Source of the DNA: Coriaria nepalensis
Lineage: Eukaryota; Streptophyta; Magnoliopsida; Cucurbitales; Coriariaceae
Reading direction: 5' to 3'
Length of the DNA stretch: 64,000 nucleotides
Assembly: GCA_027186245.1 (NCBI GenBank)
Contig: CP114482.1
Coordinates: 15,519,209-15,583,208 of the forward strand
Below the pieces are notes generated by a model. The model was not told where the DNA came from and made no database searches. It saw only the letters and a program-made list of their open reading frames with translations. Of the stretch, positions 27,275 to 40,400 are shown one piece after another. The translations under genes were made by a program, and so were the position numbers. Numbering within the stretch: position 1 is the stretch's first letter; each line of letters opens with the position of its first letter.

Positions 27275-27561
27275 ATGACTTTAAGGCTAAAAAAAATGGA
27301 TAGTTGCCTTCAATAGATCAATTGCAAGTTATACATGGAAGTCGTGTCTTAAATGCAAAAAATAGAATTGGTTCGAAGTGTTTCTAAACAATTTAATGAT
27401 ATGAAAAGACTGAATGATATGCTTTTTATGGCTAAAACAATGCATTGTTGTCTTCAATAGATTAATTGCAAGTTATGTAAGAAGATCATGTTTGAAGGGC
27501 GAAAATAGAATTCGTTCGACTTAATTTAGAATGATTTACTGACTAAAAGAGACGTAATAAT
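27275..27561 (+). repeat. Dimer unit (287 bp) with lengthened A-runs
   Basis: Two extra A bases (one before ATGGATAG, one in GCAAAAAATAG) give 287 bp. It carries TTATACATGGAAGTCGTG, a variant also present at ~5.49, ~28.46 and 30.9-31.6 kb. The variant has therefore moved or been duplicated over more than 20 kb. Confidence 0.85.
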
Positions 27562-28403
27562 ATGACTTTAAGGCTAAAAAAATGCATAGTTGCCTTCATT
27601 AGATCAATTGCAAGTTATGCATGAAAGTCGTGTCCTAAATGCAAAAATAGAATTGGTTCGAAGTGCTTCCAAACAATTTAATGATATGAAAAGACTGAAT
27701 GATATGCTTTTTATGGCTAAAACAATGCATTGTTGTCTTCAATAGATTAATTGCAAGTTATGTAAGAAAATCATGTTTGAAGGGCGAAAATAAAATTCGT
27801 TCGACTTAATTTAGAACAATTTAACGACTACAAGAGACTCATTGACATGACTTTAAGGCTAAACAAATGCATTGTTGCCTTCAATAGATCAACTGCTAGT
27901 TATGCACGAAAATCATGTTTAAAGGCCGAATTTCATTCGAAGTGATTTAGAATGATTTACTGACTAAAAGAGACGCAAAAATATGACTTTAAGGCTAAAA
28001 AAATGCATAGTTGCCTTCAATAGATCAATTGCAAGTTATGCATGAAAGTCGTGTCTTAAATGCAAAAATAGAATTGGTTCGAAGTGGTTCCAAACAATTT
28101 AATGATATGAAAAGACTGAATGATATGCTTTTTATGGCTAAAACAATGCATTGTTGTCTTCAATAGATTAATTGCAAGTTATGTAAGAAAATCATGTTTG
28201 AAGGGCGAAAATAGAATTCGTTCGATTTAATTTAGAATGATTTAACGACTTGAAGAGACTCATTGACATGACTTTAAGGCTAAACAAATGCGTTGTTGCC
28301 CTCAATAGATCAACTGCTAGTTATGCACGACAATCATGTTTAAAGGCCGAATTTCATTCGAAGTGATTTAGAATGATTTATTGACTAAAAGAGACGCAAA
28401 AAT

Positions 28404-28974
28404 ATGACTTTAAGGCTAAAAAAATGCATAGTTGCCTTCAATAGATCAATTGCAAGTTATACATGGAAGTCGTGTCTTAAATGCAAAAAATAGAATTGGT
28501 TCGAAGTGCTTCCAAACAATTTAATGATATGAAAAGACTGAATGATATGCTTTTTATGGCTAAAACAATGCATTGTTGTCTTCAATAGATTAATTGCAAG
28601 TTATGTAAGAAAATCATGTTTGAAGGGCGAAAATAGAATTCGTTCGACTTAATTTAGAATGATTTACTGACTAAAAGAGACGCAATAATATGACTTTAAG
28701 GCTAAAAAAATGCATAGTTGCCTTCATTAGATCAATTGCAAGTTATGCATGAAAGTCGTGTCTTAAATGCAAAAATAGAATTGGTTCGAAGTGCTTCCAA
28801 ACAATTTAATGATATGAAAAGACTGAATGATATGCTTTTTATGGCTAAAACAATGCATTGTTGTCTTCAATAGATTAATTGCAAGTTATGTAAGAAAATC
28901 ATGTTTGAAGCGCGAAAATAGAATTCGTTCGACTTAATTTAGATTGATTTACTGACTAAAAGAGACGCAATAAT
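28404..28974 (+). repeat. Two dimer units (286 and 285 bp)
   Basis: Starts 28404 and 28690. The first has the TATACATGGAAGTCG variant with one extra A (GCAAAAAATAG). The second ends GAAGCGCGAAAATAG then AGATTGATTTACTGACT. Both are B/C fusions. The trimer after it (28975) contains TTCAAGAGATT in B, which opens a 67-codon frame. Confidence 0.85.
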
Positions 28975-29395
28975 ATGACTTTAAGGCTAAAAAAATGCAT
29001 AGTTGCCTTCATTAGATCAATGGCAAGTTATGCATGAAAGTCGTGTCTTAAATGCAAAAATCGAATTGGTTCGAAGTGCTTCCAAACAATTTAATGATCT
29101 GAAAAGACTGAATGATATGCTTTTTATGGCTAAAACAATGCATTGTTGTCTTCAAGAGATTAATTGCAAGTTATGTAAGAAAATCATGTTTGAAGGGCGA
29201 AAATAGAATTCGTTCGACTTAATTTAGAACAATTTAACGACTAGAACAGACTCATTGACATGACTTTAAGGCTAAACAAATGCATTGTTGCCTTCAATAG
29301 ATCAACTGCTAGTTATGCACGAAAATCATGTTTAAAGGCCGAATTTCATTCGAAGTGATTTAGAATGATTTACTGACTAAAAGAGACGCAAAAAT

Positions 29396-29680
29396 ATGAC
29401 TTTAAGGCTGAAAAAATGGATAGTTGCCTTCAATAGATCAATTACAAGTTATGCATGAAAGTCGTGTCTTAAATGCAAAAATAGAATTGGTTCGAAGTGC
29501 TTCCAAACAATTTAATGATATGAAAAGACTGAATGATATGCTTTTTATGGCTAAAACAATGCATTGTTGTCTTCAATAGATTAATTGCAAGTTATGTAAG
29601 AAAATCATGTTTGAAGGGCGAAAATAGAATTCGTTCGACTTAATTTAGAATGATTTACTGACTAAAAGAGACGCAATAAT
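29396..29680 (+). repeat. Dimer unit (285 bp)
   Basis: B/C fusion at GAATGATTTACTGACT. The head reads GGCTGAAAAAATGG rather than GGCTAAAAAAATGG. The next trimer (29681) is 422 bp, with one extra A in GCAAAAAATAG and GTTGCCTTTATTAG in A. Confidence 0.85.
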
Positions 29681-30944
29681 ATGACTTTAAGGCTAAAAAA
29701 ATGCATAGTTGCCTTTATTAGATCAATTGCAAGTTATGCACGAAAGTCGTGTCTTAAATGCAAAAAATAGAATTGGTTCGAAGTGTTTCCAAACAATTTA
29801 ATGATATGAAAAGACTGAATGATATGCTTTTTATGGCTAAAACAATGCATTGTTGTCTTCAATAGATTAATTGCAAGTTATGTAAGAAAATCATGTTTGA
29901 AGGGCGAAAATAGAATTCGTTCGACTTAATTTAGAACAATTTAACGACTAGAAGAGACTCATTGACATGACTTTAAGGCTAAACAAATGCATTGTTGCCT
30001 TCAATAGATCAACTGCTAGTTATGCACAAAAATCATGTTTAAAGGCCGAATTTCATTCGAAGTGATTTAGAATGATTTACTGACTAAAAGAGACGCAAAA
30101 ATATGAGTTTAAGGCTAAAAAAATGGATAGTTGCCTTCAATAGATCAATTACAAGTTATGCATGAAAGTCGTGTCCTAAATGCAAAAATAGAATTGGTTC
30201 GAAGTGCTTCCAAACAATTTAATGATATGAAAAGACTGAATGATATGCTTTTTATGGCTAAAATAATAAATTGTTGTCTTCAATAGATTAATTGCAAGTT
30301 ATGTTAGAAAATCATGTTTGAAGGGTGAAAATAGAATTCGTTCGATTTAATTTAGAATGATTTAACGACTAGAAGAGACTCATTGACATGACTTTAAGGC
30401 TAAACAAATGCGTTGTTGCCTTCAATAGATCAACTGCTAGTTATGCACGAAAATCATGTTTAAAGGCCGAATTTCATTCGAAGTGATTTAGAATGATTTA
30501 TTGACTAAAAGAGACGCAAAAATATGACTTTAAGGCTAAAAAAATGCATAGTTGCCTTCAATAGATCAATTGCAAGTTATGCATGAAAGTCGTGTCTCAA
30601 ATGCACAAATAGAATTGGTTCGAAGTGCTTCCAAACAATTTAATGATATGAAAAGACTGAATGATATGCTTTTTAAGGCTAAAATAATGAATTGTTGTCT
30701 TCAATAGATTAATTGCAAGTTATGTAAGAAAATCATGTTTGAATGGCGAAAATAGAATTCGTTCGACTTAATTTAGAATGATTTAACGACTAGAAGAGAC
30801 TCATTGACATGACTTTAAGGCTAAATAAATGCATTGTTGCCTTCAATAGATCAACTGCAAGTTATGCACGAGAGTCATGTTTAAAGGCCGAATTTCATTC
30901 GAAGTGATTAAGAATGATTTACTGACTAAAAGAGACGCAATAAT

Positions 30945-31941
30945 ATGACTTTAAGGCTAAAAAAACTGGATAGTTGCCTTCAATAGATCAATTGCAAGTT
31001 ATACATGGAAGTCGTGTCTTAAATGCAAAAAATAGAATTGGTTCGAAGTGCTTCCAAACAATTTAATGATATGAAAAGACTGAATGATATGCTTTTTATG
31101 GCTAAAACAATGCATTGTTGTCTTCAATAGATTAATTGCAAGTTATGTAAGAAAATCATGTTTGAAGGGCGAAAATAGAATTCGTTCGACTTAATTTAGA
31201 ATGATTTACTGACTAAAAGAGACGCAATAATATGACTTTAAGGCTAAAAAAACTGGATAGTTGCCTTCAATAGATCAATTGCAAGTTATACATGGAAGTC
31301 GTGTCTTAAATGCAAAAAGTAGAATTGGTTCGATGTGCTTCCAAATAATTTAATGATATGAAAAGACTGAATGATATGCTTTTTATGGCTAAAACAATGC
31401 ATTGTTGTCTTCAATAGATTAATTGCAAGTTATGTAAGAAAATCATGTTTGAAGCGCAAAAATAGAATTCGTTCGACTTAATTTAGGATGATTTACTGAC
31501 TAAAAGAGACGCAATAATATGACTTTAAGGCTAAAAAAACTGGATAGTTGCCTTCAATAGATCAATTGCAAGTTATACATGGAAGTCGTGTCTTAAATGC
31601 AAAAAATAGAATTGGTTCGATGTGCTTCCAAATAATTTAATGATATGAAAAGACTGAATGATATGCTTTTTATGGCTAAAACAATGCATTGTTGTCTTCA
31701 ATAGATTAATTGCAAGTTATGTAAGAAAATCATGTTTGAAGGGCGAAAATAGAATTCGTTCGACTTAATTTAGAACAATTTAACGACTAGAAGAGACTCA
31801 TTGACATGACTTTAAGGCTAAACAAAGGCATTGTTGCCTTCAATAGATCAACTGCTAGTTATGCACGAAAATCATGTTTAAAGGCCGAATTTCATTCGAA
31901 GTGGTTTAGAATGATTTACTGAGTAAAAGAGACGCAAAAAT
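30945..31941 (+). repeat. Three tandem copies of a 287-bp dimer head ending in a trimer
   Basis: Starts 30945, 31232 and 31519 are 287 bp apart. All three A copies read AAAAAAACTGGATAG and TTATACATGGAAGTCG. The first two are complete dimers. The third regains its C monomer, giving a 423-bp trimer to 31941. These are the last dimers in the window, so this small amplification sits on the boundary with the pure trimer half. Confidence 0.88.
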
Positions 31942-34900
31942 ATGACTTTAAGGCTAAAAAAATGAATAGTTGCCTTCAATAGATCAATTACAAGTTATGC
32001 ATGAAAGTCGTGTCTTAAATGCAAAAATAGAATTGGTTCGGAGTGCTTCCAAACAATTTAATGATATGAAAAGACTGAATGATATGCTTTTTATGGCTAA
32101 AATAATGAATTGTTGTCTTCAATAGATTAATTGCAAGTTATGTTAGAAAATCATGTTTGAAGGGCGAAAATAGAATTCGTTCGATTTAATTTAGAATGAT
32201 TTAATGACTAGAAGAGACTCATTGACATGACTTTAAGGCTAAACAATTGCATTGTTGCCCTCAATAGATCAACTGCTAGTCATGCACGAAAGTCATGTTT
32301 AAACGCCGAATTTCATTTGAAGTGATTTAGAATGATTTACTGACCAAAAGAGACGACTTTAAGGCTAAAATAATGGATAGTTGCCTTCAATAGACCAATT
32401 GCAAGTTATGTATGAAAGTCGTGTCTTAAATGCAAAAATAGAATTAGTTCGAAGTGCTTCCAAACAATTTAATGATATGAAAAGATTGAATCATATGCTT
32501 TTTATGGCTAAAATAGTGCATTGTTGTCTTGAATAGATTAATTGCAAGTTATGTAATAAAATCATGTTTGAAGGGCGAAAATAGAATTCGTTCGACTTCA
32601 TTTAGAATGATTTAACGACTACAAGAGACTCATTGACATGACTTTAAGGCTAAACAAATGCATTGTTGCCTTCAATAGATCAACTGCAAGTTATGCACGA
32701 AAGTCATGTTTAAAGGCCGAATTTCATTGAAAGTGATTTAGAATGATTTACTGACCAAAAGAAATGCAATAATATGACTTTAAGGCTAAAAAAATGGATA
32801 GTTGCCTTCAATAGATCAATTGCAAGTTTTGCATGAAAGTCGTGTCTTAAATGCAAAAATAGAATTGGTTCGAAGTGCTTCCAAACAATTTAATGATATC
32901 AAAAGACTGAATGATATGCATTTTATGGCTAAAACAATGCATTGTTGTCTTCAATAGCCTAATTGCAAGTATGTAAGAAAATCATGTTTGAAGGGCGAAA
33001 ATAGAATTCGTTAGACTTAATTTAGAATGATTTAACGACTAGAAGAGACTCATTGAGATGACTTTAAGGCTAAACAAATGCATTTTTTACCTTCAATAGA
33101 TCAACTGCAAGTTATGCACGAAAGTCATGTTTAAAGGCCGAATTTCATTGAAAGTAATTTAGAATGATTTACTGACCAAAAGAGTTGCAATAATATGACT
33201 TTAAGGCTAAAAAAACGGATAGTTGCCTTCAATAGATCAATTGCAAGTTATGCATGAAAGTCGTGTCTTAAATGCAAAAATAGAATTGGTTCGAAGTGCT
33301 TCCAAACTATTTAATGATATAAAAAGACTGAATGATATGCTTTTTAAAGCTAAAATAATGCATTGTTGTCTTCAATGGAGTAATTGCGAGTTATGTAATA
33401 AAATCATGTTTGAAGGGCGAAAATAGAATTCGTTCGACTTAATTTAGAATGATTTAACGACTAGAAGAGACTCATTGAGATGACTTTAAGGCTAAACAAA
33501 TGCATTTTTTACCTTCAATAGATCAACTGCAAGTTATGCACGAAAGTCATGTTTAAAGGCCGAATTTCATTCGAAGTAATTTAGAATGATTTACTGACCA
33601 AAAGAGTTGCAATAATATGACTTTAAGGCTAAAAAAATACATAGTTGCCTTCAATAGATCAATTGCAAGTTATGTATGAAAGTCGTGTCTTAAATGCAAA
33701 AATAGAATAGGTTCGAAGTGCTTCCAAACAATTTAATGATATGAAAAGACTGAATGATATGCTTTTTATGGCTAAAATAATGAATCGTTGTCTTCAATAG
33801 ATTAATTGCAAGTTATGTTAGAAAATCATGTTTGAAGGGCGAAAATAGAATTCGTTCGATTTAATTTAGAATGATTTAACGACTAGAAGAGACTCATTGA
33901 CATGACTTTAAGGCTAAACAAATGCGTTGTTGCCTTCAATACATCAACTGCAAGTTATGCACGAAAGTCATGTTTAAACGCCGAATTTCATTTCAAGTGA
34001 TTTAGAATGATTTACTGACTAAAAGAGACGCAAAAATATGACTTTAAGGCTAAAAAAATGGATAGTTGCCTTCAATAGATCAATTGCAAGTTGTGTATGA
34101 AAGTCGTGTCTCAAATGCACAAATAGAATTGGTTCGAAGTGCTTCCAAACAATTTAATGATATGAAAACACTGAATGATATGCTTTTTATGGCTAAAACA
34201 ATGCATTGTTGTCTTCAATGGATTAATTGCGAGTTATGTAATAAAATCATGTTTGAAGGGCGAAAATAGAATTCGTTCGACTTAATTTAGAATGATTTAA
34301 CGACTAGAAGAGACTCATTGACATGACTTTAAGGCTAAACAAATGCATTGTTGCCTTCAGTAGATCAACTGCAAGTTATGCACGAGAGTCACGTTTAAAG
34401 GCCGAATTTCATTCGAAGTGATTTAGAATGATTTACTGACTAAAAGAGACGCAATAATATGACTTTAAGGCTAAAAAAAATGGATAGGTGCCTTCAATAG
34501 ATCAATTGCAAGTTATGCATGAAAGTCGTGTCTTAAATGCAAAAATAGAATTGGTTCGAAGTGCTTCCAAACAATTTAATGATATGAAAAGACTGAATGA
34601 TATGCATTTTATGGCTAAAACAATGCATTGTTGTCTTCAATAGCCTATTTGCAAGTATGTAAGAAAATCATGTTTGAAGGGCGAAAATAGAATTCGTTCG
34701 ACTTAATTTAGAATGATTTAACGACTAGAAGAGACTCATTAACATGACTTTAAGGCTAAACAAATGCATTGTTGCCTTCAATAGATCAACTCCAAGTTAT
34801 GCACGAAAGTCATGTTTAAATGCCGAATTTCATTCGAAGTGATTTAGAATGATTTACTGACTAAAATAGACGCAAAAATATGACTTTAAGGTTAAAAAAA

Positions 34901-37402
34901 TGGATAGTTGCCTTCAATAGATCAATTGCAAGTTGTGTATGAAAGTCGTGTCTCAAATGCACAAATAGAATTGGTTCGAAGTGCTTCCAAACAATTTAAT
35001 GATATGAAAAGACTGAATGATATGCTTTTTATGGCTAAAACAATGCATTGTTGTCTTCAATGGATTAATTGCGAGTTATGTAATAAAATCATGTTTGAAG
35101 GGCGAAAATAGAATTCGTTCGACTTAATTTATAATGATTTAACGACTAGAAGAGACTCATTGACATGACTTTAAGGCTTAACAAATGCATTGTTGCCTTC
35201 AATAGATCAACTCCAAGTTATGCACGAAAGTCATGTTTAGAGACCGAATTTCATTCGAAGTGATTTAGAATGATTTACTGACTAAAAGAGACGAAATAAT
35301 ATGACTTTAAAGCTAAAAAAATGCATAGTTGCCTTCAATAGATCAATTGCAAGTTATGTATGAAAGTCGTGTCTTAAATGCAAAAATAGAATTCGTTCAA
35401 AGTGCTTCCAAACAATTTAATGACATGAAAAGACTGAATGATTTGCTTTTTATGGCTAAAATAATGCATTGTTGTCTTCAATAGATTAATTGCAAGTTAT
35501 GTAATAAAATCATGTCTGAAGGGCGAAAATAGAATTCGTTCGACTTAATTTAGAATAATTTAACGACTAGAAGAGACTCATTGCCTTACTTGAAGGCTAA
35601 ACAAATGCATTGTTGCCTTCAATACATCAACTGCAAGTTATGCACGAAAGTCATGTTTAAACGCCGAATTTCATTTCAAGTAATTTAGAATGATTTACTG
35701 ACCAAAAGAGACGCAATAATATAACTTTAAGGCTAAAAAAATGGATAGTTGCCTTCAATAGATCAATTGCAAGTTATGTATGAAAGTCGTGTCTTAAATG
35801 CAAAAATAGAATTGGTTCAAAGTGCTTCCAAACAATTTAATGATATGAAAACACTGAATGATATGCTTTTTATGGCTAAAATAGTGCCTTGTTGTCTTCA
35901 ATGGATTAATTGCAAGTTATGTAATAAAATCATGTTTGAAGGGCGAAAATAGAATTCGTTCGACTTAATTTAGAATGATTTAACGACTAGAAGAGACTCA
36001 TTGACATGACTTTAGGGCTAAACAAATGCATTTTTACCTTCAATAGATCAACTGCAAGTTATGCACGAAAGTCATGTTTAAAGGCCGAATTTCATTCGAA
36101 GTAATTTAGAATGATTTACTGACTAAAAGAGATGCAATAATATGACTTTAAAGCTAAAAAAATGCATAGTTGCCTTCAATAGATCAATTGCAAGTTATGT
36201 ATGAAAGTCGTGTCTTAAATGCAAAAATAGAATTGGTTCAAAGTGCTTCCCAACAATTTAATGACATGAAAAGACTGAATGATTTGCTTTTTATGGCTAA
36301 AATAATGCATTGTTGTCTTCAATAGATTAATTGCAAGTTATGTAATAAAATCATGTTTGAAGGGCGAAAATAGAATTCGTTCGACTTAATTTAGAATAAT
36401 TTAACGACTAGAAGAGACTCATTGCATTACTTTAAGGCTAAACAAATGCATTGTTGCCTTCAATACATCAACTGCAAGTTATGCACGAAAGTCATGTTTA
36501 AAGGCCGAATTTCATTGAAAGTGATTTAGAATGATTTACTGACCAAAAGAGACGCAATAATATGACTTTAAGGCTAAAAAAATGGATAGTTGCCTTCAAT
36601 AGATCAATTGCAAGTTATGCATGAAAGTCGTGTCTTAAATGCAAAAATAGAATTGGTTCGAAGTGCTTCCAAACAATTTAATGATATGAAAAGACTGAAT
36701 GATATGCATTTTATGGCTAAAACAATGCATTGTTGTCTTCAATAGCCTAATTGCAAGTATGTAAGAAAATCATGTTTGAAGGGCGAAAATAGAATTCGTT
36801 CGACTTAATTTAGAATGATTTAAAGACTAGAAGAGACTCATTAACATGACTTTAAGGCTAAACAAATGCATTGTTGCCTTCAATAGATCAACTCCAAGTT
36901 ATGCACGAAAGTCATGTTTAAATGCCGAATTTCATTCGAAGTGATTTAGAATGATTTACTGACTAAAAGAGACGCAAAAATATGACTTTAAGGCTAAAAA
37001 AATGGATAGTTGCCTTCAATAGATCAATTGCAAGTTGTGTATGAAAGTCGTGTCTCAAATGCACAAATAGAATTGGTTCGAAGTGCTTCCAAACAATTTA
37101 ATGATATGAAAAGACTGAATGGTATGCTTTTTATGGCTAAAACAATGCATTGTTGTCTTCAATGGATTACTTGCGAGTTATGTAATAAAATCATGTTTGA
37201 AGGGCGAAAATAGAATTCGTTCGACTTAATTTAGAATGATTTAACGACTACAAGAGACTCATTGACATGACTTTAAGGCTAAACAAATGCATTGTTGCCT
37301 TCAATAGATCAACTCCAAGTTATGCACGAAAGTCATGTTTAAAGGCCGAATTTCATTCGAAGTGATTTAGAATGATTTACTGACTAAAAGAGACGCAATA
37401 AT
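31519..37402 (+). repeat. Transition zone: 14 trimers with irregular lengths
   Basis: Starts 31519, 31942, 32353, 32774, 33195, 33617, 34038, 34459, 34880, 35301, 35721, 36142, 36562 and 36982. Lengths vary from 411 to 423. Many C copies end TGACCAAAAGAG instead of TGACTAAAAGAG. B copies with TTGCAAGTATGTAAG (one base short) occur at about 32967, 34652 and 36757. C copies with ATGCATTTTTTACC occur at 33.08 and 33.5 kb. The variants TTCAATGGATTAATTGCGAG and TAGCCTAATTGC first appear here. Confidence 0.9.
32341..32372 (+). repeat. 10-bp deletion at a C/A monomer joint
   Basis: The usual AGAGACGCAATAATATGACT is reduced to AGAGACGACTTTAAGG, losing ten bases (GCAATAATAT) and giving the only 411-bp unit in the window (31942-32352). 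The deletion is flanked by GAC on both sides in the ancestral sequence. This suggests slippage or repair between short direct repeats. Confidence 0.85.
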
Positions 37403-40400
37403 ATGACTTTAAGGCTAAAAAAATGCATAGTTTCCTTCAATAGATCAATTGCAAGTTATGTATGAAAGTCGTGTCTTAAATGCAAAAATAGAATTCGTTC
37501 GAAGTGCTTCCAAACAATTTAATGACATGAAAAGACTAAATGATATGCTTTTTATGGCTAAAATAGTGCATTGTTGTCTTCAATAGATTAATTGCAAGTT
37601 ATGTAACAAAATCCTGTTTGAAGGGCGAAAAGAGAATTCGTTCGACTTAATTTACAATGATTTAACGACTAGAAGAGACTCATTGACATGACTTTAAGGC
37701 TAAACAAATGCATTGTTGCCTTCAATACATCAACTGCAAGTTATGCACAAAAGTCATGTTTAAAGGCCGAATTTCATTGAAACTGATGTAGAATGATTTA
37801 CTGACCAAAAGAGACGCAATAATATGACTTTAAGGCTAAAAAAATGGATAGTTGACTTCAATAGATCAATTGCAAGTTATGCATGAAAGTCGTGTGTTAA
37901 ATGCAAAAATAGAATTGGTTCGAAGTGCTTCCAAACAATTTAATGACATTAAAGGACTGAATGATATGCTTTTTATGGCTAAAACAATGCATTGTTGTCT
38001 TCAATAGCGTAATTGCAAGTTATGTAAGAAAATCATGTTTGAAGGGCGAAAATAGAATTCGTTCGACTTAATTTAGAATGATTTAACGACTAGAAGAGAC
38101 TCTTTGGCATGACTTTAAGGCTAAAGAAATGCATTGTTGCCTTCAATACATCAACTGCAAGTTATGCACGAAAGTCATGTTTAAAGGCCGAATTTCATTT
38201 GAAGTGATTTAGAATGATTTATTGACTAAAAGAGACGCAATAATATGACTTTAAGGCTAAAAAAATGGATAGTTGACTTCAATAGATCAATTGCAAGTTA
38301 TGCATGAAAGTCGTGTCTTAAATGCAAAAATAGAATTGGTTCGAAGTGCTTCCAAACAATTTAATGACATGAAAAGACTGAATGATACGCTTTTTATGGC
38401 TAAAACAATGCATTGTTGTCTTCAATAGCCTAATTGCAAGTTATGTAAGAAAATCATGTTTGAAGTGCGAAAATAGAATTCGTTCGACTTAATTTAGAAT
38501 GATTTAACGACTAGAAGAGACTCATTGACATGACTTTAAGGCTAAACTAATGCATTGTTGCCTTCAATACATCAACTGCAAGTTATGCACGAAAGTCATG
38601 TTTAAACACCGAATTTCATTTGAAGTTATTTAGAATGATTTACTGACTAAAAGAGACGCAATAATATGACTTTAAGGCTAAAAAAATGCATAGTTGCCTT
38701 CAATAGGTCAATTGCAAGTTATGTATGAAAGTCGTGTCTCAAATGGAAAAATAGAATTGATTCGAAGTGCTTCCAAACAATTTGATGATATGAACAGACT
38801 GAATGATATGCTTTTTATGGCTAAAACAATGCATTGTTGTCTTCAATAGCTTAATTGCAAGTTATGTAAGAAAATCATGTTCGAAGGGCGAAAATAGATT
38901 TCGTTCGACTTAATTTAGAATGATTTAACGACTAGAAGAGACTCATTGACATGACTTTAAGGCTAAACAAATCCATTGTTGCCTTCAATAGATCAACTCC
39001 AAGTTATGCACGAAAGTATTGTTTAAAGGCCGAATTTCATTCGAAGTGATTTAGAATGATTTACTGACTAAATGAGACGCAATAATATGACTTTAAGGCT
39101 AAAAAAATGGATAGTTGACTTCAATAGATCAATTGCAAGTTATGCATGAGAGTCGTGTCTTAAATGCAAAAAGAGAATTGGTTCGAAGTGCTTCCAAACA
39201 ATTTAATGACATGAAAGGACTGAATGATATGCTTTTTATGGCTAAAACAATGCATCGTTGTCTTCAATAGCCTAATTGCAAGTTATGTAAGAAAATCATG
39301 TTTGAAGGGCGAAAATAGAATTCGTTCGACTTAATTTAGAATGATTTAACGACTAGAAGAGACTCATTGACATGACTTTAAGGCTAAACAAATGCATTGT
39401 TGCCTTCAATACATCAACTGCAAGTTATGCACGAAAGTCATGTTTAAACACCGAATTTCATTTGAAGTTATTTAGAATGATTTACTGACTAAAATAGACG
39501 CAAAAATATGACTTTAAGGCTAAAAAAATGGATAGTTCCCTTCAATAGATCAATTGCAAGTTATGCATGAAAGTCGTCTCTTAAATGCAAAAATAGAATT
39601 GGTTCGAAGTGCTTCCAAACAATTTAATGACATGAAAAGACTGAATGATATGCTTTTTATGGCTAAAACAATGCATCGTTGTCTTCAATAGCCTAATTGC
39701 AAGTTATGTAAGAAAATCATGTTTGAAGGGCGAAAATAGAATTCGTTCGACTTAATTTAGAATGATTTAACGACTAGAAGAGACTCATTGACGTGACTTT
39801 AAGGCTAAACAAATGCATTGTTGCCTTCAATACATCAACTGCAGGTTATGCACGAAAGTCATGTTTAAAGGCCGAATTTTATTTGAAGTGATTTAGAATG
39901 ATTTACTGACTAAAATAGACGCAAAAATATGACTTTAAGGCTAAAAAAATGGATAGTTGCCTTCAATAGATCAATTGCAAGTTACGTATGAAAGTCGTGT
40001 CTCAAATGCACAAATAGAATTGGTTCGAAGTGCTTCAAAACAATTTAATGACATGAAAAGACTGAATGATATGCTTTTAATGGCCAAAATAGTGCATTGT
40101 TGTCTTCAATAGATTAATTGCAAGTTATGTAATAAAATCATGTTTGAAGGGCGAAAATAGAATTGGTTCGACTTAATTTAGAATGATTTAACGACTAGAA
40201 AAGACTCATTGACATGACTTTAAGGCTAAACAAATGCATTGTTGCCTTCAATACATCAACTGCAAGTTATGCACGAAAGTCATGTTTAAAGGCCGAATTT
40301 CATTCGAAGTGATTTAGAATGATTTACTGACTAAAAGAGACGCAATAATATGACTTTAAGGCTAAAAAAATGGATAGTTGACTTCAATAGATCAATTGCA

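Larger units (their letters stand above)
12451..31518 (+). repeat. Mosaic segment of 27 dimers and 27 trimers
   Basis: Unit starts: 12451, 12736, 13157, 13578, 13863, 14148, 14433, 14853, 15274, 15559, 15843, 16264, 16685, 17106, 17391, 17812, 18097, 18518, 18803, 19088, 19373, 19794, 20079, 20500, 20921, 21206, 21491, 21912, 22333, 22754, 23039, 23324, 23609, 24030, 24451, 24736, 25021, 25306, 25727, 26148, 26433, 26854, 27275, 27562, 27983, 28404, 28690, 28975, 29396, 29681, 30103, 30524, 30945, 31232, then 31519. Short (284-287) and long (420-422) intervals are intermixed. The short ones are A plus a B/C fusion, except the units starting at 18803 and 22754, where a whole C is skipped. Confidence 0.93.

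Noticed and set aside
3310..31518. Mobile element insertions as the cause of unit-length changes
   Set aside because: All length changes are loss of one C-length monomer or 1-10-bp indels. There is no foreign sequence, target-site duplication or terminal repeat anywhere.
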